62,879 bases of DNA from JACQNR01 sp049515175 (GTDB lineage: Bacteria > Acidobacteriota > Terriglobia > UBA7540). Shown here piece after piece: positions 27,118 to 36,159 of the stretch (positions are counted from its first letter, which is position 1; each line of letters starts with the position of its first letter). The translations under genes were made by a program, and so were the position numbers. The DNA lies in assembly GCA_049515175.1 (NCBI GenBank), contig JBEKUI010000001.1:1-62879 (forward strand). The letters are read 5' to 3'. Below the pieces are notes generated by a model that worked only from the letters and a program-made list of their open reading frames with translations, was not told the origin of the DNA and ran no database searches.

Positions 27118-29175
27118 TCACTGCGCCGGACGGAACGAATCGAGCGCCGGCAGCGGGTCGCCCTGCTTGTAATGGCGGAAGAAGCCTTGAAACTTCTCCT
27201 GCATGCGCCGCCAGTATTCGTACTCTGCGTCCCAGCGTCCGAGCGCGAAGGCGAGCCGGAAGGGTGTGTATTCGCCCAGCCACGCCGCCCGATAATGCAG
27301 CCGCAGTTCGCTGATCTCGCCCATCAGGTCGGGCACACGGCCGTGTGACTGGTCTGAGACTTCCGACTCCCACTGGGTCCAGATTTGATCGTCCGTGGGC
27401 CGCGGCCCGAGCTTCTCCCACATTTCCACCATTTCGAGGGGGTAGAGGAATTTCAGTGCCGCGAAGTTCAGCAGGCGCGCACCGACCAGATTGCTACCGA
27501 GTTCGCTCCGCTCCGGCTGGAGAGCGAGGGCGCGCTGCAAGCGCTCGTCGGCCTCCTCGGCGTGCAGCCGCACCTGGCGCAAATCCTCGCGATGCTCGCC
27601 CGAACGCTTGAGCTGCTGGGGATCGAAGGGATCGCCCCAGAGTTCAATCTGTGTCGCCTGCCCCAGCACTTTCTGGAGATGGCCTTCCGCCTGGTCCAGG
27701 TGGCCCAGCGCCTCGGCGACGTCGCGCGCGATGGCGGGGGAATACATCTGGCGCGCGTAGTCGGAGAAAAACGTGCTCCGGTCCACCGGCACGGTCTGCC
27801 AGGAGGCCGCCGCGCCGTAGGCCATTCCCGGCCACGCCGCCCGCAGCAGGTTCTGCGCGCTGTCGGTCCAGACCGTATGAATCAGGCCCAGCGCCTGCGA
27901 CTTGCGCGCTGCAGCGAGAAAGGTATCGACGTTGTCGAAAGTCTGGGTGAAATCGGGAGAGATCTCGTCCCAGCAGCGCAGGCCGGTCGCCACCAGATGC
28001 GGAACGTGACGCTCGATCATCGGCCCCAGCCAGCGCTGGTACTCCGCCTTGGGGTCCGGATCGTACTCCCAGGCGATGGCGATCAGGCGCGGCGGCAACT
28101 CGGAAAAAATCTCGGGGTATTTGATGACGATGTCGCCCCAGGCCATCACCCGCTTGCCGCGCTGCTCGAAGCGCTCGGTGACAAAGCGCAGTTGATCAAC
28201 GAAGAGCTTGGCAGGCGTCGCCCCGGCGCCCTGCTGGTGGGCGGCGCGCTCGATCTGCCAGGTCTCGTCAAAGCCGATGTGCACAAAGCGGCTGGGGAAG
28301 AGCGCCGCAAACTGGTCAATCCAGTCGGCCAGCAACTCCTTCACGCGCGGGTTTTCGGGATTGAATTCTCCGCCATGCGGGAAGGGCGAGAGGTCGGCGT
28401 ATTTCTCAACCCGGAAGAGATCGTGCAGATGCCCGTACAGCTCCAGGCAGGGTACCACGTCGACGTGCCGCTCGCGGCCGTGGGCGATGATGCGCCGGAC
28501 CTGATCCTTGGTGTAGCGTCCGTCGGGCATCAACAGCGAGTAGCCATCCAGCCCGACGCTCGCCTCGGTATAGAAGTAATACTGGTTGCCCTTGAAGCGC
28601 GCCAGAAGATCGATCTGGCGTTTCACCGCTTCCTCGGTGGGCAGTGGCCCGTGGCTCAGGTCCATCATCGTGCCGCGATAGGCCATCCACGGCCAATCCT
28701 CGATGGTGACTTCCGGCAGCGCGGCCTCATCGCCCGCGCCTTCCACGAGCTGGCGCAGCGTCTCAACCGCGTAGTAAATCCCCGCCGAGGAGCGCGCGCG
28801 GACCTCCACGCCCGCCGGCGTCACCTTGATCGAGTACGCTTCCCGCGATTCGGGCCCGGGTTTCTCGTCCGGAACTGGCAGCGCGTCAGCATCACCGGTC
28901 CGTGTCAGTGTGATGGCGGGGCCCTGGGCGGCGCCTTCCACGACGGGAACGCGAACTCCGCCGCGGGCCGTGAGGGTCGCGGCCAGTTCCCTGGCGGCAA
29001 AACGGTCCTCGTCGCTCGGAGCCGCACCCAGGCGAATCTTGAGGTTATTGATGGCCAGCTTTCCCGCCCCGTACTGGACCTTCTGCGGACGTGGCAGCAG
29101 AGGATTGTGTTCGGCAGCCAGAGCGGTCAGAGAAAAGGAAACAAAACATACGAGGAGGACAGCAGTGCGCGACAT
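27118..29175 (-). CDS. Glycoside hydrolase family 20 beta-N-acetylhexosaminidase
   Basis: The start at 29175 (MSRTAVLLVCFVSFSLTALAAE, a signal peptide) has AAAGGA about 11 bases upstream; the ATG four codons earlier sits on that site. The 685-residue protein has an N-terminal GH20b domain (about 25-155), then a TIM barrel from MAYRGTMMDLSHG. The catalytic Asp303-Glu304 pair sits in HIGFDETW, the hallmark of GH20 substrate-assisted catalysis. The C-terminal 200 residues are helical. It should release N-acetylhexosamines in the periplasm or outside the cell. It is the second gene of a four-gene operon, 26 bases after GH116. Confidence 0.9.
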   Translation of the reverse strand: MSRTAVLLVCFVSFSLTALAAEHNPLLPRPQKVQYGAGKLAINNLKIRLGAAPSDEDRFAARELAATLTARGGVRVPVVEGAAQGPAITLTRTGDADALPVPDEKPGPESREAYSIKVTPAGVEVRARSSAGIYYAVETLRQLVEGAGDEAALPEVTIEDWPWMAYRGTMMDLSHGPLPTEEAVKRQIDLLARFKGNQYYFYTEASVGLDGYSLLMPDGRYTKDQVRRIIAHGRERHVDVVPCLELYGHLHDLFRVEKYADLSPFPHGGEFNPENPRVKELLADWIDQFAALFPSRFVHIGFDETWQIERAAHQQGAGATPAKLFVDQLRFVTERFEQRGKRVMAWGDIVIKYPEIFSELPPRLIAIAWEYDPDPKAEYQRWLGPMIERHVPHLVATGLRCWDEISPDFTQTFDNVDTFLAAARKSQALGLIHTVWTDSAQNLLRAAWPGMAYGAAASWQTVPVDRSTFFSDYARQMYSPAIARDVAEALGHLDQAEGHLQKVLGQATQIELWGDPFDPQQLKRSGEHREDLRQVRLHAEEADERLQRALALQPERSELGSNLVGARLLNFAALKFLYPLEMVEMWEKLGPRPTDDQIWTQWESEVSDQSHGRVPDLMGEISELRLHYRAAWLGEYTPFRLAFALGRWDAEYEYWRRMQEKFQGFFRHYKQGDPLPALDSFRPAQ

Positions 29176-29201
29176 AGTGCGTTCCATCCTTTCGAATGCT
29201 G

Positions 29202-31925
29202 TTAAACCCGCAGCGTTACGACGACCGGCCGATCCGGCGCCACGCTGACCTCGCGGTCAAAAGCGATGACTCGCCAGTTCCCTTCCTCGCGCACGCTGGC
29301 GGAAACTGTCTCAATCCCGAGCTTCACCGCCGGCCTGGCCTTTCCTCTTCCTTCCAGGGCCAGGCTCGCGAGCGCCAAACTCCCTTCGGTCGCGCGGATT
29401 TCCGCCTTCTGCCCGGCGACCAACTGCGAATGAGCGAAGGTGCCCCAGCCAGAGGGCAGCGTCCAAAACGAGCGAAGGTTCGACGTCCGCGTTCGCGGCG
29501 CGAGGGTCAATCGCTTCTCCGGAGCGGAGTAGTGGAAGCCGTTCAGGGCCACGAGGACCGCCCAGCTCGACATTGCCCGAGCGTAGTGATGGCCGCACTC
29601 GGGTTCGTTCCAGGGATTGCGCCGCTCGCCGTCATGCCGCCGCCGTGCCGTCTCCACCACATTCAGCGCCTCGGCATACATCCCTTCGAAGGCCAGGTGC
29701 GCGGCGAACTGATATTCCAGTCCCGTCCACACCTCGGCGAAATAAGGGAACGGAATCTCCGGCCGCTTCCCGGAGGGATAACTCGCCACGAGCACCCCGC
29801 CGTCGTCATTTAAGGCGTAAGTGCGCTGCACGGCCTCATGCTCGCTCAGGTCGGCGCGATAGTTGTAGCGGTAGACCGAACGCAGCGCCTTCCGCACGTT
29901 GTTCTCATCGAGGAGATAACCGAGACCCACAACGTGCGCCATGTATTGCCCGAGCAACTGGTCGATGAGGCAGGCTTCACCCATCTGGTAGTCCGGTTTC
30001 ATGGGATCGGCCCCGCCCATACCCACGCGCAGTCCGGCGGCGACCTCTTCGGATTTCCTCCCCACCACCTTCTGAATGTAGTACTCGCCGTTGAAAAGAT
30101 TGGCGTCGATCCACCTCCTTCCGCTCTCAAAGAGGTGGCGAAATTCCCCCGCAGATTGCTCGTCACCCAGAGCGCGCGCCATTTCTTCCCCGGCGCGCAG
30201 CGCGCCCAAGTACCAGACGCCGCAGAGCGGGTTCGGCCCGTAGAATTCCACGTCGTAGGTATTGTGCTGCACGCCCTCCATCACCCCATCGTGGTCGGCG
30301 TCCCAGCCCCCCTTGATTGTGGCGAACTCCAGCGCCTTCTTGGCGTTCGGCCAGAGGCGGCGCAGCCAGTCGGAGTCGCCCGAGAGCTGCCAGTCGCGGT
30401 AGAGCTTCATCAGGCAGCCCATTTGGCCGTCGGCCGCGGCCGCTTCCCAGATCTGGAGACCGTCAGGCAGATAGGATCGAAAACCCATCAGGCCGTTGTC
30501 GCGCACGTTGCGCAGAAACTCCGATTCGCGGATCGAGCGCGCGAGTGTGGGAAAGGCGAACGCCGTTGCCTGCTCGTAATTCCAGACGTGCGTGCAACTC
30601 CCGTGGCAGCAGCCGCGTTGGTCGTTGCAGCCCTCGAAGCCGTGAAACTCACCGTCCGCGGTGCGGAACGCAGTGTTGGTGCGCAGGGTGGAGAGGTTGC
30701 TCATCGCGGCGTCCAGTACCGCGGGAGGAAGCGACGAAGCTTGCACTGCGTCCGCGAATTTTCTCGTCCGGCCTTCGAGCGTGGGTAATTCGTGCGCCAC
30801 GTATTGTGCTACCGCCCACGCATCCTTGAAGCGCTCGCAGTAATGATTCCCGACCACCGACTTTCCCTTGCCTTCGGCGGCTTCCCAGCCGCATCGCTCT
30901 GGAGTCCGATTCGGAAAATGCCAGGCGATTAGGAACGTCACCGCAGCCTCGGCCCCGGCGGCGAGCGTCTGGGTGACGGCGATCGAGCCGACGGGATTCA
31001 GGGCGGGCGCGTCGCGGGTCAACGCGCCATCCGCCGAAAAGTCGTCCCAGAAGGTGAGCGCACCGTCCCACCACTGCGCACGCTTCCACCCCTTGAGGTA
31101 GCTGACGGTTCCCGCCGGCGCTCCCAGAACCCCCAGCACCATCGTGCCCATCAGGGGATCGCTCGCGGCGATCATGGGATTGCTCATCAGCAAGCCTGAC
31201 ACGCCCGCGTCTTCGCGGTAGATTGCCTGCCGGCCCTCTTTTCCCACCATGTTCTGCAGACTGAACGCCAGGCCAACCTTGGCTGGCGCGCTGCCTGGGT
31301 TGCGGAGGGCATAGCGGAGGATCGCCACCGGCAGGCCCGAAGCCTCCGCGTCCAGCGGTACCAGGGGATTGAACGCTTCGAGGCGGACCTGGACCGGCAG
31401 CTTGGCATCGTGGAAATCGATCTGCGCGAAGGGATACGCGCCCGTGAACGTCGCGCCCGCGAGGCGCGGCAGGCCCGGCACGTTGTTCGCTCCCAAACCC
31501 GATTCGCCTTCGTAGGGTGGCTCGATGCGCGCTTCGAGCACACGGGTTACCGCCCGGCGGCCCTTCGCCTGCGCCCAGATCGAGGCGAAGCAGTAATCCG
31601 GCGAATTGCCCTTGTCGGGGCGATTGAAGATCTCCCAGTCACGCAACTGCCCGCGCCCGCCGAGAGAGATCGTGCCCGTGCCGACTCCAGCCAACGGAAA
31701 GGCGATCATCTTCAGGCCGCGCCCTGCGAAGGTTCGCGGATAGGTGATACGGGCGCGCGCCTTGGCGGGAGCGGCCTCGCTGGCCGCCGGTTTCCCCGTT
31801 GTGGGCGCCGAGGCTTCTTGAGCGGCGCGAAGCAAGGGACCCGTTGTCGCCAACGCTCCTCCCGTCGCCACCTTTTTCAGGAAATCGCGTCGCCGGTACT
31901 CGGAAGTTCGGCGGTTGTCGGCCAT
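29202..31925 (-). CDS. GH116-type glycosidase (GBA2-like), Tat-exported
   Basis: The 907-residue protein begins with a twin-arginine signal (RRRDFLKKVATGGALATTGP) and so is exported folded. Residues about 55-370 are the GBA2/DUF608 N-terminal beta domain (MIAFPLAGVGTGTISLGG). The C-terminal half is an (alpha/alpha)6 catalytic domain. Candidate catalytic residues are the Glu in THVWNYEQA (about 451) and the Asp in HNTYDVEFYG (about 558), which correspond to nucleophile and acid/base in GH116. Expected activity is beta-glucosidase, beta-xylosidase or glucosylceramidase-like; the substrate cannot be read from sequence. It is the first gene of the operon. Confidence 0.88.
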   Translation of the reverse strand: MADNRRTSEYRRRDFLKKVATGGALATTGPLLRAAQEASAPTTGKPAASEAAPAKARARITYPRTFAGRGLKMIAFPLAGVGTGTISLGGRGQLRDWEIFNRPDKGNSPDYCFASIWAQAKGRRAVTRVLEARIEPPYEGESGLGANNVPGLPRLAGATFTGAYPFAQIDFHDAKLPVQVRLEAFNPLVPLDAEASGLPVAILRYALRNPGSAPAKVGLAFSLQNMVGKEGRQAIYREDAGVSGLLMSNPMIAASDPLMGTMVLGVLGAPAGTVSYLKGWKRAQWWDGALTFWDDFSADGALTRDAPALNPVGSIAVTQTLAAGAEAAVTFLIAWHFPNRTPERCGWEAAEGKGKSVVGNHYCERFKDAWAVAQYVAHELPTLEGRTRKFADAVQASSLPPAVLDAAMSNLSTLRTNTAFRTADGEFHGFEGCNDQRGCCHGSCTHVWNYEQATAFAFPTLARSIRESEFLRNVRDNGLMGFRSYLPDGLQIWEAAAADGQMGCLMKLYRDWQLSGDSDWLRRLWPNAKKALEFATIKGGWDADHDGVMEGVQHNTYDVEFYGPNPLCGVWYLGALRAGEEMARALGDEQSAGEFRHLFESGRRWIDANLFNGEYYIQKVVGRKSEEVAAGLRVGMGGADPMKPDYQMGEACLIDQLLGQYMAHVVGLGYLLDENNVRKALRSVYRYNYRADLSEHEAVQRTYALNDDGGVLVASYPSGKRPEIPFPYFAEVWTGLEYQFAAHLAFEGMYAEALNVVETARRRHDGERRNPWNEPECGHHYARAMSSWAVLVALNGFHYSAPEKRLTLAPRTRTSNLRSFWTLPSGWGTFAHSQLVAGQKAEIRATEGSLALASLALEGRGKARPAVKLGIETVSASVREEGNWRVIAFDREVSVAPDRPVVVTLRV

Positions 31926-32152
31926 GGAAAGGTTCCTCCCCCTGCAGCTTACCCGTCGTGGTGCGAAAAGTTGGTCCGGCCCTTATAGGCGAGACCCACC
32001 CAAAAGGCAAGCAGGTTTTGCGAGCGTACGCCGCATCGTGCAAGGAAGGCGTGGTTTGACTTCTCCCGCAGCGTCGGCTAGTCTGAAAAGTAGGGCGCAA
32101 CTCCAAATTTCCCGGATTTCCGAAGCGTGTTGCCGCCCGAGTTTCTGCCCTG

Positions 32153-33328
32153 ATGCGCAGAGTCTATCTCGACAACAACGCGACGACAGTGCTGGCGCCG
32201 GAAGTGTTTGCAGCGATGCAGCCCTTCTGGCTGGAAAACTATGGCAACGCGTCGTCGATCCACTGGTTCGGGCAGAAAGCCAAGGCCGCCGTTGAAACCG
32301 CGCGCGAGCAGGTGGCGAAGCTCATCCACGCCCGCCCCAGCGAAATCGTTTTCACCAGCGGTGGCACGGAGGCCGACAATGCGTCGCTGGTCGGAATTGT
32401 GGAAGCGGCGCGCGGCGCGACAAAGCACCTGGTCACCACCGCCATCGAGCACCACGCCGTCCTGCACACCGCGAAGTCGATCGAGAAGAACGGTGTCACG
32501 GTCAGCTTCGTGCGCGCCGGCGCGAACGGCATCGTCGATCCCGCCGACATTGAGCGCGCTCTGCGGCCGGACACCGTGCTGATTTCCGTGATGCATGCCA
32601 ACAACGAACTGGGCGCCATTCAGCCGCTGGAAGAAATCGGGCGCTTGGCACGCGAGCGCGACATCTACTTCCACACCGACGCCGTGCAGTCGGTAGGCAA
32701 GATCCCCGTGGACGTCGAGAGGCTGGGCCTCGATCTACTGTCACTTTCCGCTCACAAACTGCACGGGCCGAAGGGCGTCGGCGTCCTATACATCCGCAAG
32801 GGCACGATCCTCAAGCCGCTGATCCACGGCGGGCACGACGAGCGCGACCGCCGTCCGGGAACGGAAAACGTGACCGGGATCGTGGGCCTGGGCAAGGCTG
32901 CGGAACTGGCACGCGAGCACATGGCAGAAGATTCGGAGCGCATGGTGGCGCTGCGCGACCGGCTGGAGGAGGGCATTCTGAGCAAAGTGCCGCTCAGCGC
33001 CGTGAACGGCGACCGCACCCAACGCCTGCCCAACACTGCCAACCTGCGCTTCGACTACATCGAGGGCGAAGGGTTCGTAATTGCGCTCGACCTGCGAGGT
33101 ATTGCCTGCTCGACCGGCGCGGCGTGTTCGTCGGGAGCCGTGGAGCCCTCGCACGTGCTCTCGGCCATCGGCCTGCGGCCCGACCAGGCACGCTCCAGCG
33201 TGCGCTTCAGCCTGAGCCGTTATACGGCCGCCGAGGACATCGATGCCGCGCTGGAAGTCATTCCGGCCACAGTCGAGCGCCTGCGCGCAGTTTCACCGCA
33301 TTACAAGAAGGCAGCAATTGCATCGTAA
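32153..33328 (+). CDS. iscS: Cysteine desulfurase (IscS/NifS)
   Basis: The 391-residue PLP enzyme takes sulfur from cysteine for tRNA thiolation and Fe-S assembly. Diagnostic positions are the N-terminus MRRVYLDNNATT, His100/His101 (IEHHAV), Asp176 (HTDAVQS), the PLP lysine Lys202 (SAHKLHGPKG) and catalytic Cys325 in CSTGAACSSG. It is followed 78 bases later by mnmA, its usual sulfur acceptor pathway, so tRNA 2-thiolation is the likely main task here. No iscU, iscR or other isc gene is adjacent. Confidence 0.93.
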   Translation: MRRVYLDNNATTVLAPEVFAAMQPFWLENYGNASSIHWFGQKAKAAVETAREQVAKLIHARPSEIVFTSGGTEADNASLVGIVEAARGATKHLVTTAIEHHAVLHTAKSIEKNGVTVSFVRAGANGIVDPADIERALRPDTVLISVMHANNELGAIQPLEEIGRLARERDIYFHTDAVQSVGKIPVDVERLGLDLLSLSAHKLHGPKGVGVLYIRKGTILKPLIHGGHDERDRRPGTENVTGIVGLGKAAELAREHMAEDSERMVALRDRLEEGILSKVPLSAVNGDRTQRLPNTANLRFDYIEGEGFVIALDLRGIACSTGAACSSGAVEPSHVLSAIGLRPDQARSSVRFSLSRYTAAEDIDAALEVIPATVERLRAVSPHYKKAAIAS

Positions 33329-33353
33329 TGGAGTCGGGGTTCGGAACTCGTTG

Positions 33354-33396
33354 TTCGGGTTTCGCGTCCCGCGAATCCCGAGTCCCGAAACCCGAA
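33354..33396. repeat. Inverted repeat between iscS and mnmA
   Basis: TTCGGGTTTCG (33354-33364) and CGAAACCCGAA (33386-33396) are perfect 11-bp arms around 21 bases. The gap is built of degenerate CCCGAATCCCGAGT-like units, so it is both a hairpin and a simple-repeat tract. There is no T-run, so it is not an obvious terminator. Confidence 0.6.
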
Positions 33397-33406
33397 TCCC
33401 GTTCCT

Positions 33407-34645
33407 ATGACCACTGCGATTGCCATGAGTGGCGGCGTGGACAGCTCCACGGCCGCGGCGCTGCTCGTCGAAAACAATCCGGATGGCTCTCCCGCGACGG
33501 CCTCTGACCACCGGTCGCGCGTCATCGGCCTGACGATGCAGCTTTGGAACCAGCGCCGCCTGCCCGGCCTGCTGGGCACAGAGGGCGACGGCGTCTCCGG
33601 CCACGCCAGCGCCCGCTGCTGCTCGCTCGACGATGTGTACGATGCCCGCCGTGTTGCCGACTTCCTCAAAATTCCCTATTACGTCGTCAACTTTCAGGAG
33701 CGCTTCGAAGCGACAGTCGTTCGCCCCTTCGTTGACCAGTACCTCGCGGGAGAAACACCTATCCCCTGCGCGCTCTGCAACACCGAAATCAAGTTCGAGC
33801 AGTTCGTCAAGACGGCGCTCGAAATTGGCGCCGAGCGCATCGCCACCGGCCACTACGCGCGAGTTCGCCAGGACCAGCGGACCGGCCGATATCAGCTCTT
33901 GCGCGGAGTGGACGCGACGAAGGACCAGTCGTACTTCCTCTTTGGCTTGACCCAGGAGCAGTTGTCACGCTCGCTCTTTCCCCTCGGCGAGCTCACCAAG
34001 GAACAAGTGCGCGCGATTGCCCGCGACCTCAACCTCCCTGTGGCAGAGAAGCCCGAGAGCCAGGAAATCTGCTTTGTGCCGACACGCAGCTATCGCGATT
34101 TTATCGAGGCCTATCTCGCCGAGCAAGGCCGCACCATCGGCGACCGCGCCGGGGAAATCGTCGCGACCGACGGCCGCACGTTGGGCGAGCACCAAGGCGT
34201 GCATCACTACACCGTTGGCCAACGCAAGGGATTGGGCTTTGCTACCGGCGAGCCTCTCTACGTCATCCAGATCGACCCAGCGCAAAACCGGGTTGTGGTA
34301 GGGCGGGATAAAGAGCTGTTTCGAAAGCGTTTCATCGTCCGGGATGTGAATTGGATTCGCCCGGTGGGCCAAGGCGAGACAATTAAGGCCCAAGTGAAGA
34401 TCCGCAACAAGCACACCGCTGCCCCCGCCCGCGTGACGGTAGATGGAGCGCCCGCCTTTAGGCCGGCACATCGCGCGGAAGAAGTCACGGCGGCCTTAGA
34501 TGCCGGGTTAAAGACCGGCGCCACGACCGCGACGGCGACTGTGGAATTCCTCGAACCCCAGCGCGCCATCACTCCCGGCCAGGCCGCGGTCGTCTATGAC
34601 GGCGATGAGTTGTTCGGCGGCGGCTGGATCGCACGCGTGCTGTAG
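33407..34645 (+). CDS. mnmA: tRNA-specific 2-thiouridylase MnmA
   Basis: The 412-residue protein thiolates U34 of Lys, Glu and Gln tRNAs using ATP and sulfur from the IscS pathway. It has the PP-loop SGGVDSS (8-14), the catalytic Cys124 in PCALCNTEIKF and the second Cys222 in SQEICFVP. It is longer than typical (about 360). One addition is a loop near residues 22-34. The larger is about 25 residues at 347-374 (APAFRPAHRAEE..LDAGLKTGATT) in the C-terminal beta-barrel, encoded by a palindromic repeat (34446-34524). Flanking motifs (VEFLEPQRAITPGQ, FGGGWI) are intact, so the enzyme is probably functional. Confidence 0.95.
   Translation: MTTAIAMSGGVDSSTAAALLVENNPDGSPATASDHRSRVIGLTMQLWNQRRLPGLLGTEGDGVSGHASARCCSLDDVYDARRVADFLKIPYYVVNFQERFEATVVRPFVDQYLAGETPIPCALCNTEIKFEQFVKTALEIGAERIATGHYARVRQDQRTGRYQLLRGVDATKDQSYFLFGLTQEQLSRSLFPLGELTKEQVRAIARDLNLPVAEKPESQEICFVPTRSYRDFIEAYLAEQGRTIGDRAGEIVATDGRTLGEHQGVHHYTVGQRKGLGFATGEPLYVIQIDPAQNRVVVGRDKELFRKRFIVRDVNWIRPVGQGETIKAQVKIRNKHTAAPARVTVDGAPAFRPAHRAEEVTAALDAGLKTGATTATATVEFLEPQRAITPGQAAVVYDGDELFGGGWIARVL
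34446..34524. repeat. MITE-like palindromic element in frame within mnmA
   Basis: The left end (plus strand) reads GAGCGCCCGCCTTTAGGCCG and the right end, read on the minus strand, GTGGCGCCGGTCTTTAACCC; the two are similar over about 25 bases, forming imperfect terminal inverted repeats. An inner stem GCCGG/CCGGC lies at 34502-34519. The element coincides exactly with a stretch of MnmA that is absent from typical family members. Boundaries are approximate. Confidence 0.6.
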
Positions 34646-34704
34646 CGGCAGTCTGTGACCGCCGTTCTCAGGCCATCAACGATAGCGGCGCCCGCAGAGC
34701 ACCG

Positions 34705-36066
34705 TTACAACCGTGTCCCCACGATCAGCCCGGAGGGGCCCGGCAGGTGAATCCGTTTCACATCGCTGAACCCCGCTTCGCGCATCCACGCCGTATACTC
34801 TGGATCGCTGTAACTCGCGCCCGCCCGCGTTCCCACCAGCATGTTGAGCGAGAATAGCGCCGCTGTCTTCGGCGAGGTCTTATCAGCCTCCAGAATGAAG
34901 TCCTGGATCGCGACGCGGCCGCCTGGGGCAAGTGCCTGGCCACAGCGCTTCAGGAGGTCGCGATTCTCAGCCTCGCTCAGCATGTGGCAGATGGCGGAGA
35001 TGAAGACAAGGTCGTAGCCTTCGCCGAGCCGGTCCGTGCGCAAATCGGCGCACCGTGCGTGAATCCGGTCGCCGAAGCCCGCCTTATCGATCTGCCCCTG
35101 CGCGATCGGCACCACCGTTTCGAGGTCGAGAAGATCGGCCTGGAGATCGGCGCGTGCCCGAGCGAAGGCAATCGAATAAGCCCCTGAACCTCCCCCCACA
35201 TCCAGCATACGCCGCACGTTCTCCACCCCGACCGCCTCGACCACCAGCGCGGCGCGGTCCGCGGCGTTGCGATGCATGGCAGCGATGAAGGCCGTGGTCC
35301 ACTCCGTCCCGTGGTCCCGCGCCTCTTCGTAGCGGACCGAGGTTCCGGCGCGCACGCACGCGGTGAGCGACGACCAGCGGTCCCAGAGATGAACCGTGTG
35401 CAGCGTCGAGAGGCGCGCGTCGTCGGGGGAGCCGGCGGTGAAGAAGCGCGCCGTCGTGGGCGTGTTGCTGAACCTTCCGTCATGCTTAGCAAGCATCCCC
35501 ATTGCCACGAGGGCGTTGAGCAGCATTTCGGTGGCGCGAGGGTCGGTGCGAAGCTTGCTCGCCACATCGGCGGCCGCTGATCCTTCTCCTGCCGCGGCGA
35601 AGACATCAAGCTCAACCGCCGTGAGCAGCACCCGGCTCTCCTGGAAGGCGCGGAGCTTCTCGGAAACCTCATCCGGCAGCACGCCGGCTGCGTCTTTGGC
35701 ACGCATCACGGCGAGCATCTTGTTGCGGTTGGACTGGATTTCGGCGCGCAGGGCCGCGGCGTCCCAATGGGCCAGCCGCTCGACCACTTGGCCTTGCCGA
35801 AAATGCTTCTCGACGATCTCCGCCACGTCCCCCGGCATGACGCCGGAATACCAGACGCCTTCCGGATAAACCACCATGTTCGGCCCGCGCTCGCACAGGC
35901 CCAGCGAACCGCACACCGTCACCTGGACTTCCTCCAACAGGCTGCGGGATGCGATCTCCTTCCTGAGCATGTCGATCGTCTTGGCGGAGCCGCGAACGGA
36001 GCAGCAAGGCACGCCTTCCGGCTTCTGCTGATCGCAGACGTAGACATGATAACGAAAGGGCTCCAT
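34705..36066 (-). CDS. [2Fe-2S] thioredoxin-like ferredoxin fused to SAM methyltransferase
   Basis: ATG 36066 is preceded by GGGAGGT seven bases upstream; the longer frame to 36156 adds a Gly/Arg-rich stretch without similarity. The 453-residue protein has two parts. Residues 1-90 form a thioredoxin-like [2Fe-2S] ferredoxin with Cys11, Cys21/22, Cys52 and Cys58 (VCGSLGLCERGP, MVVYPEGVWYSG). Residues about 115-453 form an O-methyltransferase of the COMT/AcS type, with a helical dimerisation segment and the SAM motif MLDVGGGSGAYS. The usual third cluster Cys (C-L-G-x-C) is Ser54 here, with Cys52 two positions earlier. The fusion suggests redox-controlled or redox-coupled methylation; substrate unknown. 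It lies 93 bases after the Gfo/Idh/MocA gene. Confidence 0.85.
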   Translation of the reverse strand: MEPFRYHVYVCDQQKPEGVPCCSVRGSAKTIDMLRKEIASRSLLEEVQVTVCGSLGLCERGPNMVVYPEGVWYSGVMPGDVAEIVEKHFRQGQVVERLAHWDAAALRAEIQSNRNKMLAVMRAKDAAGVLPDEVSEKLRAFQESRVLLTAVELDVFAAAGEGSAAADVASKLRTDPRATEMLLNALVAMGMLAKHDGRFSNTPTTARFFTAGSPDDARLSTLHTVHLWDRWSSLTACVRAGTSVRYEEARDHGTEWTTAFIAAMHRNAADRAALVVEAVGVENVRRMLDVGGGSGAYSIAFARARADLQADLLDLETVVPIAQGQIDKAGFGDRIHARCADLRTDRLGEGYDLVFISAICHMLSEAENRDLLKRCGQALAPGGRVAIQDFILEADKTSPKTAALFSLNMLVGTRAGASYSDPEYTAWMREAGFSDVKRIHLPGPSGLIVGTRL

Positions 36067-36159
36067 CTTTCCACCTCCCCGGCCGGCTGGGAAACGATCC
36101 TCCGACTGTCTCGGCGCGTGTACCCGCCCGCCGTGGGCAGGGAGCGCGGCGGCCACCCC

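Noticed and set aside
33354..33396. Terminator between iscS and mnmA
   Set aside because: There is a stem but no T-run, the loop is 21 bases, and the two genes are expected to be co-expressed.
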